A stretch of 64,000 nucleotides of DNA from Geobacteraceae bacterium (GTDB taxonomy: Bacteria; Desulfobacterota; Desulfuromonadia; Geobacterales; Pseudopelobacteraceae). Under the pieces are notes generated by a model, which saw nothing but the letters and a program-made list of their open reading frames with translations, was not told where the DNA came from and ran no database searches. Numbering within the stretch: the first letter of the stretch is position 1; every line of letters starts with the position of its first letter. The translations under genes and the position numbers were made by a program. The stretch covers positions 186,001-250,000 of the forward strand of contig JADKKR010000002.1 of the NCBI GenBank assembly GCA_016720395.1, read 5' to 3'. Positions 36,063 to 45,748 of this stretch are shown here, piece by piece.

Positions 36063-38477
36063 TCAGGATGCCCGTTCCGTACCGCAGAAGGGGCAGATAT
36101 GCCAGCCTTCCTCCAGCGGCATGTGGCAGTTTTTGCAGCTGCTGTGGCGGAAGGATCCGCAATGGGGACAGAACAGGAATTTGGAATCTATGTTTTTCCC
36201 GCAGCACTCGCAGGAACGCTCCGATTTCACCGTCGGCCCGACGACCCTCAGTACCTCGTCGAGAGTCGTCCAACCGCGCCGCACCTTTTCCAGTCCGTCC
36301 TCCAGCAGTGTCTTCATGCCGTTGGTGCGGGCCAGGTTGAACAGCTCAGATTCCCGGTAGTCTGCGCCGATCATCTGCCGGTAATCATCAGTCATCACAA
36401 ACAGTTCATAGATGCCGACCCGCCCGCGATAGCCGGTGTTATTGCACTGCGGACAGCCCTGTCCGACGGCGACCTCGTCGCCGAAATAATTCTGCGGCAG
36501 CCGCAGCAGGTCGAGCATGGCGGCATCGGGCGCGCCCGTGGCTGTACAGCCAGAGCAGATCTTGCGCACAAGTCGCTGGGCAAACACCCCTTCCAATGCC
36601 GAGGCGATGATGTAGGGCTTGATGCCCATGTCAACCAGTCGGGTGATGGATGCCACCGCATTGTTCGTGTGCAGTGTCGAAAGCACCATATGCCCGGTCA
36701 GTGCGGCCTTGAAGGCCACATCGGCGGTCTCGAAATCACGCATTTCGCCCACAAGAATCACATCCGGGTCCTGGCGCAGGGTGGCCCTCAGTACCTGGGC
36801 AAACGAGAGACCGATCTTGCCGTGGATCGAGACCTGGTTGGCCTCTTCCAGAAAATACTCTACCGGCTCCTCGATGGTCTCGAAGTTCTTGCTGGGGTTC
36901 ATCATGGCCGCGAGCAGTGAATAGAGCATGGTGGTCTTGCCGCTGCCGGTCGGCCCGGTGGCGATCACCACCCCCTGGGGTTTACGGGTGATGATGGAGA
37001 TGTTGCGAAAATCATCCTCCAGGACCCCCAGTTCATCCAGACGCTTGATGGCCGCGCTTTTATCGAGGATGCGCATGACGATCTTCTCGCCGTTGATGGT
37101 GGGGAGCGAAGAGACGCGCATGTCGACGACCCGGGTGCTGGCCTTGACGGTGATGCGGCCGTCCTGGGGACGGCGGCGTTCGGAGATGTCCATCTTGGCC
37201 AGTATTTTAATGCGTGAGATGACCGCCGGGTGCAGGTCGGCCGGAATCCTGATCTTGGCGTGCAGCATGCCGTCTATGCGGTAGCGGATGACGGTATACT
37301 TGGTTTTGGCTTCTATATGGATGTCGCTGGCGCCGTAGCGGATCGCCTCGGATATGACGGCATTGACGATGCGGATGATGGGCGGCACCTTGGATGAACC
37401 GAGCAGCTCTTCGACGCTGCTTTCCTCCTCTTCCTCTTCAAGCACGATGTCGATCTCGTCGAGCGGTTCCAGATCATCGAAATCCTGTTCGCCGGATCCC
37501 TCGACCAGGTTCCAGGCTTGAGCGATCTTTTCACCGATCTGCGACGAGGATGCCAGCATCGGCATCACCCGCAGACCGGTTATCCGGCCGATGTTATCGC
37601 AGGTGACGATATCAGACGGATCTGCCATGGCGACCGTCAGGTTGTTCCCCTCGAGCTTGATCGGCATCAGCCGGCTTTTCTCGCACAGCTCCTTCGGCAG
37701 ACAGCGCCCCACGTTACCGGGGATGCTTATATCGCGCAGATCGATGAATTCGATCCCCATCTGTTTCTGCAGCACGGCGACGATCTGGGATTCGGTCAGA
37801 ATGCCGGCCCTGACAAAGAAATCACCCAGAAATTCGCTGCTGTCCTTCTGCTTGCGCGCCAACTCGAGCTCCTGAGTACCGATCAGGGCTGCTTTGACCA
37901 GAATGTCGCCCAGCAGGCCGCGATTCTGCTCGAACAGGCCGGCAAAGCTCTTGATCTTGGTATGCTGCTTCCGTGTAATGTCCTTCAGGCGCCGGTTTTC
38001 GAGTGTCAGCACATACTGCTGCAGTGCCAGGCTGACGGTCAGACGCAGATCCTCGTCGTTCCACGGTTTGGTGATGAATTTGTAGACCGCGCCTTCCTTG
38101 ACGGCCCCCATGATGGAATTGACGTCGGCATGACCGGTCAGCATGATGCGGATCGTTTCAGGGTGTTTTTCACGCACGGTCTTGAGCAGTTCCGAACCGG
38201 TCATGCCCGGCATGCGGTGGTCGCTGACAATCAGGTGCACCGGTTCACGTTCCAGCACTTCCAGCGCTTTCAGGCCCGATGAAGCGGTCAGGACGGTGTA
38301 GTTTTCGTCAAGAAAGATACGGCTCAGCGAACGGAGCACATTCTCTTCGTCATCCACAAGCAGGATCGTGAAGGTCTGTTCCGCTATTGCGGCGGCCTCG
38401 GGATCGATCACCTCGTCCGTCAGGTCGGACAGTCTGCTGTTGCCCATTGTCTTGAAAAGCTCGGCGTACTTTGACAT
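36063..38477 (-). CDS. REC-MshEN-PilB/GspE-type secretion/pilus ATPase with C-terminal zinc ribbons
   Basis: The 804-residue protein joins a receiver domain (about 36-155; Asp86 in HLIVSDHRMP), an MshEN/GspE-N domain (about 180-330), an acidic linker (DIVLEEEEEESS) and a type II/IV secretion ATPase. The ATPase has Walker A GPTGSGKTT near 505, Walker B-type ILVGEMRDFETA, HTNNA and the CxxC-CxxC zinc motif (CSGC, CPQC). The last 55 residues hold further CxxC pairs (CECC, CPHC, CKNC, CPFC) forming a double zinc ribbon. ATPases of this type power pilin assembly, but no pilin, PilC or PilT gene is nearby. The receiver suggests phospho-control of motor activity. It lies 2 bp from a kinase and near an MglA-like GTPase. 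Confidence 0.9.
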   Translation of the reverse strand: MSKYAELFKTMGNSRLSDLTDEVIDPEAAAIAEQTFTILLVDDEENVLRSLSRIFLDENYTVLTASSGLKALEVLEREPVHLIVSDHRMPGMTGSELLKTVREKHPETIRIMLTGHADVNSIMGAVKEGAVYKFITKPWNDEDLRLTVSLALQQYVLTLENRRLKDITRKQHTKIKSFAGLFEQNRGLLGDILVKAALIGTQELELARKQKDSSEFLGDFFVRAGILTESQIVAVLQKQMGIEFIDLRDISIPGNVGRCLPKELCEKSRLMPIKLEGNNLTVAMADPSDIVTCDNIGRITGLRVMPMLASSSQIGEKIAQAWNLVEGSGEQDFDDLEPLDEIDIVLEEEEEESSVEELLGSSKVPPIIRIVNAVISEAIRYGASDIHIEAKTKYTVIRYRIDGMLHAKIRIPADLHPAVISRIKILAKMDISERRRPQDGRITVKASTRVVDMRVSSLPTINGEKIVMRILDKSAAIKRLDELGVLEDDFRNISIITRKPQGVVIATGPTGSGKTTMLYSLLAAMMNPSKNFETIEEPVEYFLEEANQVSIHGKIGLSFAQVLRATLRQDPDVILVGEMRDFETADVAFKAALTGHMVLSTLHTNNAVASITRLVDMGIKPYIIASALEGVFAQRLVRKICSGCTATGAPDAAMLDLLRLPQNYFGDEVAVGQGCPQCNNTGYRGRVGIYELFVMTDDYRQMIGADYRESELFNLARTNGMKTLLEDGLEKVRRGWTTLDEVLRVVGPTVKSERSCECCGKNIDSKFLFCPHCGSFRHSSCKNCHMPLEEGWHICPFCGTERAS

Positions 38478-38479
38478 GG

Positions 38480-39781
38480 CTACCTACCTTTTGAAGCAAG
38501 CGGAAGCTGGATGGTTACGCTTGTCCCGGAGCCTTCCCGAGAAGATATCTGAACGGTCCCCCCGGCACACCTGATCAGCTCCCGGGCAACGGTCAAGCCC
38601 ATACCGGTGCCGCTGCCCACATCCCTGGTGGTGAAAAACGGGTCGAACACGCGTGACAGGTTTTCAGGGGCGATGCCGCAGCCGTTGTCGGTAATGACGA
38701 TATCGATCCCGTCATCGGAACAAGCGCTGCTGATATGCACCTGAAGACCTTCCCGGCGTGATTGGAGCGCATTCTGGAGGATGTTGAAAAAGGCCTGGGA
38801 GATGAGTCCGGCATGGCAGATAAACGGCGGCAGGGGGCGAAGCTCGCTCAAAACCGCCGTGTCGGCGGGAATCTGCGGCTCCAGCACGGCCAGGGTCCTT
38901 TTCAGCTCTTCATTCAGGTCGGCAGCCGACTCTCCCAAATCGTCCACATGAGAAAAACTCTTCAGGTCGGCAACAATCCGGGCAATCCGGTCGGTTCCTT
39001 CAATGGACTGCGACAGCATCTCGGGCGTGTTTTTCATTATCAGATCGATCTTCAGTTCCCGCCGGTTTTTCTCGGTTTCCTGCTGCAACTGCGACAGGGG
39101 TGTCTCACTGGCGACCAGATGTTGATAGTTGTCTATCATGGCCTTCATCCTCTGAAAATAGCGGTCGAAGGTCGACAGGTTGCAGCGGACAAAACCGTTG
39201 GGGTTGTTGATTTCATGGGCCATGCCGGCGGCCAGACTGCCCACCGCGGCCAGTTTCTCCTGCTGCAGCATCCTGGCGTAGGCCTTCTGCAGTTCGGCGG
39301 TACGCTGCTCCACTTTCTGTTCAAGCGAAAGAGACAGCTCCCGGTAGCACTTCTCTGACTCTGCCAGGCTCCTGTTGATCTCGAGCAGCTGCTCATAGGA
39401 GTCCTTGACCACCGTGGTGTGGATTTCGGTGGTCAGCATCCGTTTCAGGTTGTTGGTTATGATCAGTTGCAGGGCAGCCCGTGCCAGGAGCGACAGCGAC
39501 TCCTGAGGGCCGGTTTGATCCGGGTCGAAGGACACCACCAGGGCACCCTTTGGCTCCCCCTCCACCAGCAGTCCGTGCCTGAACTCCTGGGCAGTATGCA
39601 GCAGGTCTGTCGTTCCCTGTTCGCATATCGGCAGATTGTTCTCGTCAAGGACGGCGGCATAGAGCGGGCCGGCCATGACCAGACTGCGCAGCAGCGGCTC
39701 TATCTCCGCAGGGGAGATGATTTCGGCAATACGTTTTTCCGCTCCGATAACGAAGTCTATATGGCTGTGTGCTCTGTTCAT
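38480..39781 (-). CDS. Soluble sensor histidine kinase with unrecognised N-terminal domain
   Basis: The 433-residue protein has an N-terminal domain (about 1-130) that I do not recognise; its alpha-beta pattern (YAAVLDENNLPICEQG, GALVVSFDPD) resembles a small profilin/roadblock- or GAF-like sensor. A coiled coil (about 135-175) precedes HisKA with His189 in MAHEINNPNGF and a HATPase (NILQNALQS, GTGMGLTVARELI). The start overlaps the MglA-like GTPase stop as ATGA and the REC-PilB ATPase starts 2 bp after its end. That arrangement makes it the likely kinase for the ATPase receiver domain (inference). Confidence 0.85.
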   Translation of the reverse strand: MNRAHSHIDFVIGAEKRIAEIISPAEIEPLLRSLVMAGPLYAAVLDENNLPICEQGTTDLLHTAQEFRHGLLVEGEPKGALVVSFDPDQTGPQESLSLLARAALQLIITNNLKRMLTTEIHTTVVKDSYEQLLEINRSLAESEKCYRELSLSLEQKVEQRTAELQKAYARMLQQEKLAAVGSLAAGMAHEINNPNGFVRCNLSTFDRYFQRMKAMIDNYQHLVASETPLSQLQQETEKNRRELKIDLIMKNTPEMLSQSIEGTDRIARIVADLKSFSHVDDLGESAADLNEELKRTLAVLEPQIPADTAVLSELRPLPPFICHAGLISQAFFNILQNALQSRREGLQVHISSACSDDGIDIVITDNGCGIAPENLSRVFDPFFTTRDVGSGTGMGLTVARELIRCAGGTVQISSREGSGTSVTIQLPLASKGR

Positions 39782-40455
39782 GATAAGGCCAGCTCTTCTG
39801 CATCTTCGGCTGTCCTGAGGATCGCCTCCAGAAAGTCATCCCTGTCGACTCCATAGCGCGCTGTCAGATCATAGCGGACCTGCAGACTGTCGAAGGTCAA
39901 CTCCAGCACCCTGCGAAAGGTTTCCCGTACACCCCACCCTTTGAGGGCTGAGGCCATGATCACCGGCAGGCCGGTCGGCCCCCAGGTCCGGATGATATCC
40001 TCTTCTGAAACGATATCAGTCAGGTCACGCTTGTTAAACTGGACCACCAGGGGCAGCCGTTCGAAGGAAAGGCCCACCATGCTCAGGTTCTTTTCCAGGT
40101 TGTCAAAGCTTTCGAAGTTTATGGCCATTCCGGCTGTATGGGAGTCGGCAACGAAGACGACACCATCGGCCCGCTGCAGTACCGCTTTTCGTGTGGCATC
40201 ATGGCGGACCTGCCCCGGCACGGTATAGACCTTGAGTTTGATCTTCATGCCGGAAGGCGCGACATAAAAAAACGGCAGCAGGTCAAAGTAGATGGTGCGG
40301 TCTTCCGTAGTGTCGAGCAGCATCAGCTCACCCCGGCCGTCCCGTGTCAGCATGTCATGCAGTGTCAGCAGGTTTGTGGTCTTGCCCGACAGGGCCGGAC
40401 CGTAGTAGACCAGCTTCAACACCATGCGTTTCTGTTTTTCGTCAAATTCGATCAT
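39778..40455 (-). CDS. MglA-like small Ras-type GTPase
   Basis: The 225-residue protein has the P-loop GPALSGKTTN, the MglA hallmark TVPGQ in place of the Ras DxxGQ, and the guanine-specificity motif NKRD. MglA in Myxococcus sets leading-pole polarity and controls type IV pili. The start at 40455 overlaps the HD-GYP gene by 14 bp; the longer frame to 40527 is not supported by a ribosome site. No MglB (roadblock GAP) gene is obvious, unless the unrecognised N-terminal domain of the coupled kinase plays that part. Its place next to a REC-PilB ATPase suggests control of pilus assembly or polarity. Confidence 0.88.
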   Translation of the reverse strand: MIEFDEKQKRMVLKLVYYGPALSGKTTNLLTLHDMLTRDGRGELMLLDTTEDRTIYFDLLPFFYVAPSGMKIKLKVYTVPGQVRHDATRKAVLQRADGVVFVADSHTAGMAINFESFDNLEKNLSMVGLSFERLPLVVQFNKRDLTDIVSEEDIIRTWGPTGLPVIMASALKGWGVRETFRRVLELTFDSLQVRYDLTARYGVDRDDFLEAILRTAEDAEELALS

Positions 40456-41455
40456 GGGGCCGTCTATCCTCTGTAACCAGTGTGGACACCGCCTGTACGG
40501 GCTGAATGTGGCGGGCCTGCTCGGCAATCGGCAGAAAAAGGTTCATCAGGCCTGGATCGAAATGGGTCTCGGTCATTTCATGCATGATCTCGATCGCCCG
40601 GTCAAAAGTGTACGCCTTGCGGTAGGGACGGTCGGAGTAGAGGGCGTCAAAAACATCGGCAAGGGCCACGATACGTGCTTCAACCGGAATATGTTCGCCT
40701 GAGAGGCCGGAAGGATACCCCCCGCCGTAGAAACGCTCGTGATGGTAGAGAATGATGTTGATTACCGTATCGGACATTCGGGCCTGACGTGCGATTTCCG
40801 AGCCCCAGTGGGGATGCTGCATGACCGTTTCGAAATCGTGTGTCGAAAGCATTCCGGTATTGTTGAGGACCCGCTCCGGTACGCCGAGCTTGCCGCAGTC
40901 ATGCAGCCAGCTGCCATGTCTGATATCGCTGACAACTCTTTCATTCAGACCGGCAGCGCGCGCAAGACTGACGGCATAACCGGCCACCCGGTCGCAATGC
41001 CCCTTGGTGCAGGGGTCTTTCAGTTCCACGGTCTGTGCCAGGGAGAGACAGACATCCTCGTCCGCACTTTTCAGGGACTGGACCAGTTCATAGCGCAGGA
41101 GAGCCTCGTCAATGGTCTCCTCAAGCTCCTTATTGTTCCAGGGTTTGGTGATGAAGCGATAGGCCTCACTTTTGTTGATGGCCTCGATTGCAATCGAGAG
41201 CTCGGCATACGCGGTCATCATGATCCGTACGGTTTCCGGACGCACTTCTCTGGCGCGCGAAAGGAATTCAACCCCGCACATTTCAGGCATCATGTAGTCG
41301 GATACCACCACCCAGACCTCTTCCTGCTTCAGAATCTCCAGACCTTCCGGGCCGGAAGCGGCAAAGAGCAGGCGCACATCGTCGCGCTCCAGATACATGC
41401 GCTTGATGGAGTTGCGGATCGATTGTTCATCATCTACGAACAGGACGGTTTTCAC
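40442..41455 (-). CDS. REC-HD-GYP c-di-GMP phosphodiesterase
   Basis: The 337-residue protein has a receiver domain (Asp53 in VVVSDYMMP, Lys in FITKPWNN) and an HD-GYP domain (about 150-320) with HDCGKLG, HHERFYGGGYP and the ALADVFDAL helix. HD-GYP enzymes hydrolyse c-di-GMP. The start is GTG at 41455, overlapping the upstream TGA as GTGA; the frame open to 41530 is less likely. Receiver phosphorylation would tune c-di-GMP turnover, and the output might feed the MshEN domains encoded in this cluster. Confidence 0.9.
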   Translation of the reverse strand: MKTVLFVDDEQSIRNSIKRMYLERDDVRLLFAASGPEGLEILKQEEVWVVVSDYMMPEMCGVEFLSRAREVRPETVRIMMTAYAELSIAIEAINKSEAYRFITKPWNNKELEETIDEALLRYELVQSLKSADEDVCLSLAQTVELKDPCTKGHCDRVAGYAVSLARAAGLNERVVSDIRHGSWLHDCGKLGVPERVLNNTGMLSTHDFETVMQHPHWGSEIARQARMSDTVINIILYHHERFYGGGYPSGLSGEHIPVEARIVALADVFDALYSDRPYRKAYTFDRAIEIMHEMTETHFDPGLMNLFLPIAEQARHIQPVQAVSTLVTEDRRPHDRI

Positions 41456-42183
41456 GCCACCGCCTCCAGTACAACAAGTATGACAATCTCTTTCCCGTCG
41501 CAGGACATCAGCCGCCCCCGGACCGTGCATAACCTGCCACCCAGTACTATCTCTGCGGATACAGTCCGTTTGCGACGCACCTCTTCCACAAAGCTGCCCA
41601 GAGATTCGGCAGCGACGCCGGCCGCATCCGCAGCTGTGGTGTTGCAGGAGTCTCCGGCGAGCAGTTTTCTCCCGCGGTCATTGCAATAGACAACCAAACC
41701 CTGCTCATCTATTCCCGCCACACCGGCCGGCAGGTTCGCCAGCAGGTTCTCTGAAAACTCAAGTTCCGCCTGAAGTTCGCGGTTCTTCTTTTGGAGAAGG
41801 TAGTGCTCGAGGCTTTTCTGGATGGTGAGACGCAGATCCTGGTCGTCCCACGGTTTGGGGATGAATTTGTAGATGTGCCCCTCATTGATGGCTGCCACAA
41901 TCGCACCGACATCGGCATACCCGGAGAGGACCAGGCGAACCGTGTCGGGCCAGCCGGCATAGACCTTCTTGAGGAATTCCACCCCGTTCATGACCGGCAT
42001 GCGATAGTCGGAGATGACCACCTGAAACGGACCGGCCTCTTTCAGGGCCTGAAGCCCTTCGGTGCCCGAGCCGGCATTGACGATTTCGTAGTTGTCATCC
42101 AGAAATGATCGCTCCAGCGCCTGGAGGATGTTCCGTTCGTCATCCACACAGAGTATCCGAATCTGATCAGTGAGTTCACTCAT
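41452..42183 (-). CDS. REC-PAS response regulator
   Basis: The 243-residue protein has a receiver (Asp59 in VVISDYRMP, Lys in FIPKPWDD), a coiled linker and a short PAS-like domain (LLANLPAGVAGIDEQGLVVYCN). No enzymatic or DNA-binding output is seen. Its receiver resembles those of the neighbouring HD-GYP and REC-PilB proteins (YKFIxKPWxDxDLRLT), so the three probably arose by duplication and could be targets of one kinase. It overlaps the HD-GYP gene by GTGA and lies 66 bp from the large kinase upstream. Confidence 0.85.
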   Translation of the reverse strand: MSELTDQIRILCVDDERNILQALERSFLDDNYEIVNAGSGTEGLQALKEAGPFQVVISDYRMPVMNGVEFLKKVYAGWPDTVRLVLSGYADVGAIVAAINEGHIYKFIPKPWDDQDLRLTIQKSLEHYLLQKKNRELQAELEFSENLLANLPAGVAGIDEQGLVVYCNDRGRKLLAGDSCNTTAADAAGVAAESLGSFVEEVRRKRTVSAEIVLGGRLCTVRGRLMSCDGKEIVILVVLEAVA

Positions 42184-42249
42184 GGTGCCTCCTCCTGTTG
42201 TTCCTCACCTGCGTAACGTCATGCCATGGACCCTGACAACAGGTATCCG

Positions 42250-45200
42250 CTACAGGTTCACCTGCGGCAGCTCATTCCCTGCCAACGGAAGGCTTACCCT
42301 GAAGACCGTGCCGCAGCCCGCTTCGCTTTCCACCGTGATATCACCGCTATGCTTACGGATGATGTCGTAACTGATGGAAAGACCGAGTCCCGTCCCTTTT
42401 CCGACTTCCTTTGTCGTGAAAAAGGGCTCAAAAATCCTGCGCTTGATCTCATGAGGAATGCCGCAACCGGTGTCGGCCACCGAAATCAAGACGTCTTCGC
42501 CCTCGCACCAGGTGCGGATCGTAATGCTGCCCGGCCTGCCTTCCATGGCGTGGCCGGCATTCACCAGCAGGTTGAGGAAGACCTGGCTGATCTGCTGGGG
42601 AAAACAGCGTACTTCGGGGATCTCTCCGAATTCCCGATTGATTGAGGCAACATACTTTATTTCATTCCAGGCAATATTGATGGTGGTCTCCAGGATGTTG
42701 TTCAAATTGACCAGCTCCTGCATCCCCTGATCGACCCGCGAAAAGTTTTTCAAATCCTCCACGATGCGGCGTACCCGGCCGGCGCCGTCCTGACTCTCAA
42801 GAATCAACTGACGGGTATCACTAATGACATGGTCGATCTTGAGGCGCTTTCTGTCCTCGGCAAGGCTGTCGGCATACGTGCCGCAATTGCATGCCAGCAG
42901 GACCTGGTCACTGGCGCCGATAAATTCAACCAGGCGATCAACATACTTGTTGAGTGTTGCCAGGTTGCTGGAGATGAAACCCATGGGGTTGTTGATCTCA
43001 TGGGCCACGCCGGCGGCCAGCTGGCCGATGGAGGCCATCTTCTCCTGCTGGAAGACCTGCATCTGGGCCTCTTTCAAATCCGTGTAGGCCTTCTGCAGTT
43101 CCATTTCGACAATTTTGCGCTCGGTGATATCCTCCTTGACCGCCAGATAACCGGTGATGAGGCCGTCTTTGTCGAACAGCGGCGAGATGGAGGCAAACTC
43201 CCAATACAGCGAACCGTCCTTGCGCTTGTTATGAAATTCGCCGCGCCACTCCTTGCCGGAAGAAATATCCTTCCACAGGGTGATGTAATTTTCCGCGGAC
43301 ATCTCGCCGGACTTGAGTACCCGCGGGTTCTGGCCGATGGCCTCTTCAGCGGTGTAACCGGTGGTCTGGCAGAACTTGGGATTGACGTACTCGATTGCGC
43401 CTTGCCTGTCGGTCATCACGATGGTGGCCGGACTCTGCTCAACGGCACGGGTGAGTCGGGACAGCGAATCCTCCATCAGCCGCCGCTCGGTAATATCCGC
43501 CAGGGTCTCGATAGATGCGACGACCTGACCTTTTTTGTTGCGGATCGGTGCGGCTTCAAAAAACAGATAGCGGTTCTGGCCCCCGATGCTGTACCAGCCT
43601 TCGGCCTGGAAACCGCCCTCAAGGTATTTGGAGTGGGAATAGGTTTTGTAGAGACCCTCAAGAGAAGAATTTCCCTCCAGAATGATGTCAGCCAGGGTTG
43701 GACGTCGGCTGTCATAGAAGCCTGACCAGTGCCGGTCCGTGCCTTTCAGTTCCGCCGACGTTTTACCGGTGACGATCTCCAGGGCACGGTTCCAGTACTG
43801 AACCCTGTGCCTGCTGTCGATGACGAAGATGGGAGTTGAGGCACTGTTGATCAGGTTCTCGACGAAGACCTTTTCATATCTCAGGCGCTGCTGGGCCAGC
43901 ACGGTATCGGTAACATCACTGAAACTGCCCCGTGTGCCGGCGCTCTGTCCGGATTCGTCGCGAACTTTATGGCAGGCGTGAGCCATCCATTTCGTCTGGC
44001 CGTTCTTGCAGAGGATGCGAATCTGTACGGGGGCATGGGTATCTTCGTGTTTGTTGTCTTCAAGATGATGCTGCCAGATTTCCCGGTCATCCGGGTGGAT
44101 CAGTCCGTCAAGAAGGCCGTGGTCCGCATAAAATTCCGCATCCCGATAGCCGGTGATCTCGAAACAGTTTGCCGATATGAATTGCATGGAGTTATCCATG
44201 GTGCGCCAGAAGGCGATCTCACTGGTGTATTCAGCAACGATGCGGTAGACCCTGGCACTCTGCTCAAGTGCTTCTTCTGCCTGCCTGATTTCATCCATCA
44301 TGTTGTTGAAGGCTTCCGCCAGCCGTTCAAGTTCATCGCCGGTTTTCAGCTCCAGCGGCTTCCAGTTGCTGATATCCCGGCAGGTAACGTCCACATGGGT
44401 GATCAGCTGCTCGATCGGTCGGGTCAATCGGCGGGTGACATACCAGACAACCAGCAGAGAAAGCAGCAGGCCTCCGGCCGAGATCAGCAGCGTAGTGAGC
44501 TCCAGTTTTTTCAGGGGGGCGAAGGCCTCTTCATAGGGGGTGTTGGCAGCCAGGATCCAGTCGGTTGCTCCGATCCTTTTGAAGGAGCTGATCATGTGTC
44601 TGCCCTTGGAGTTGACATTGTCCAGGGAGCCTTCCCAGCCGGTTATGGCCCGATCTATGCCGCGATTTTTCCCCTCGTCGATGACGTCGAGTATCCGCGT
44701 GCGGTCGGGATGCATGATGATGGTGCGGTCATGCAGGAGGAACAGATAGCCGCCCTTGCCGAAACCTTTGGAGGAGAGGGCGGTAAGGAACTGCCCGCTG
44801 ATGAGGTTGTGGTAGCCGACCAGCAGGCAGATGATGCGATCATCGTCATCCCGGACCGGCATGCTCATGGCGATCAACGGGGAATTCGAAGGCAGGATCG
44901 AGCGAAACGGATTCGAGATGAAGGGCTTGCCGCTGCGCAGCGGCTTCTGCACATAATCACGATGGCTTAAATCTTTACCGACCAGACCGGAGAGCTCCAT
45001 GCTTTCGGCCAGTACCCGCCCGTCGCTCCCGATCACCAGAAATCCGGCGTCGAAGATCATGCCGACGGCGCTGATATGGTCAAGAGCCTGCTCTAATGAA
45101 ACGGGATCGGCAAGGACTTTTGCGTTCAGCTCTGTGGCTGCAAGGGCCAGCTGGTGGCGGGCAAGAGTGATACGTCCATCGAGCTGGTCTGCGACTTCAG

Positions 45201-45369
45201 AGACCAGAGTGAACTGCTGCTGGAAGATGTTTTCACGCAGCAGGGTATGAACATAGAAAAAGAGACTCAGTGAAACACAGATCAGGACGATCGAAACCGA
45301 GAGAAAGGTTGCGAGGGCCACCTTGTTTTTAATGCTGGTCTGCTTGTGTTTGATCGGGCGTTTGACCAT
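42250..45369 (-). CDS. Large dCache-HAMP-PAS3 sensor histidine kinase (NtrB-like core)
   Basis: The 1039-residue protein has membrane segments near 17-40 and 290-312 around a dCache domain (LSHRDYVQKPLRSGKPFISNP). HAMP (about 315-370), three PAS domains (about 385-500, 510-635 and 640-760), HisKA with His790 in GVAHEINNPMGF and HATPase (NLLVNAGHAMEG, GTGLGLSISYDIIRKHSG) follow. The core is closest to the kinase at 33991-36045. I choose ATG 45369 behind AGGAGGAG. It is the first gene of the run of minus-strand genes after a 379-bp gap, so a promoter for the signalling cluster may lie at 45370-45748. Confidence 0.9.
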   Translation of the reverse strand: MVKRPIKHKQTSIKNKVALATFLSVSIVLICVSLSLFFYVHTLLRENIFQQQFTLVSEVADQLDGRITLARHQLALAATELNAKVLADPVSLEQALDHISAVGMIFDAGFLVIGSDGRVLAESMELSGLVGKDLSHRDYVQKPLRSGKPFISNPFRSILPSNSPLIAMSMPVRDDDDRIICLLVGYHNLISGQFLTALSSKGFGKGGYLFLLHDRTIIMHPDRTRILDVIDEGKNRGIDRAITGWEGSLDNVNSKGRHMISSFKRIGATDWILAANTPYEEAFAPLKKLELTTLLISAGGLLLSLLVVWYVTRRLTRPIEQLITHVDVTCRDISNWKPLELKTGDELERLAEAFNNMMDEIRQAEEALEQSARVYRIVAEYTSEIAFWRTMDNSMQFISANCFEITGYRDAEFYADHGLLDGLIHPDDREIWQHHLEDNKHEDTHAPVQIRILCKNGQTKWMAHACHKVRDESGQSAGTRGSFSDVTDTVLAQQRLRYEKVFVENLINSASTPIFVIDSRHRVQYWNRALEIVTGKTSAELKGTDRHWSGFYDSRRPTLADIILEGNSSLEGLYKTYSHSKYLEGGFQAEGWYSIGGQNRYLFFEAAPIRNKKGQVVASIETLADITERRLMEDSLSRLTRAVEQSPATIVMTDRQGAIEYVNPKFCQTTGYTAEEAIGQNPRVLKSGEMSAENYITLWKDISSGKEWRGEFHNKRKDGSLYWEFASISPLFDKDGLITGYLAVKEDITERKIVEMELQKAYTDLKEAQMQVFQQEKMASIGQLAAGVAHEINNPMGFISSNLATLNKYVDRLVEFIGASDQVLLACNCGTYADSLAEDRKRLKIDHVISDTRQLILESQDGAGRVRRIVEDLKNFSRVDQGMQELVNLNNILETTINIAWNEIKYVASINREFGEIPEVRCFPQQISQVFLNLLVNAGHAMEGRPGSITIRTWCEGEDVLISVADTGCGIPHEIKRRIFEPFFTTKEVGKGTGLGLSISYDIIRKHSGDITVESEAGCGTVFRVSLPLAGNELPQVNL

Positions 45370-45748
45370 CTTCTCCTCCTGGTACGATACAACTCTATCA
45401 CAGGCTTTCCGTATGTCCATAAAGCCCGGTACAATGTGTTATGAGAAATGGATGGAGACAGCACTTTTCTAATGTTTGTTGATTGTCAAGGCGCACTTCG
45501 TTGGTTCGTCTTGGTGAGTTAGGGTGGAGGACCCTTCCTTAACCAACCTTCTCTGTTGTGCGGGCGGGGCCCCCCCCCGGCGGGGGGGCCCCCCCGCCCC
45601 CCCCCCCCCCCCCCCCCCCCCCTTCCTCCCGGTTTGGAAATGGAAGGTGTGGTTCTGTGGAGGGATTTCCCGGAGCCTGGTTATATCCCATGATACAGCT
45701 ATAGCGGTAACCGGGGCATATGTCTGTCGGGAAAGTTTGAGAGTGGGA
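45370..45748. other. Intergenic region with C-rich homopolymer tract
   Basis: No gene is supported here. From about 45559 to 45625 the sequence is almost only C and G, including an unbroken run of more than 25 C. This is unlike the surrounding sequence and like the 52.38-54.11 kb tract. It is probably an assembly or base-calling artefact, and the true intergenic length is unknown. A TTGACA on the minus strand near 45485-45490 has no convincing -10 partner. Confidence 0.6.
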
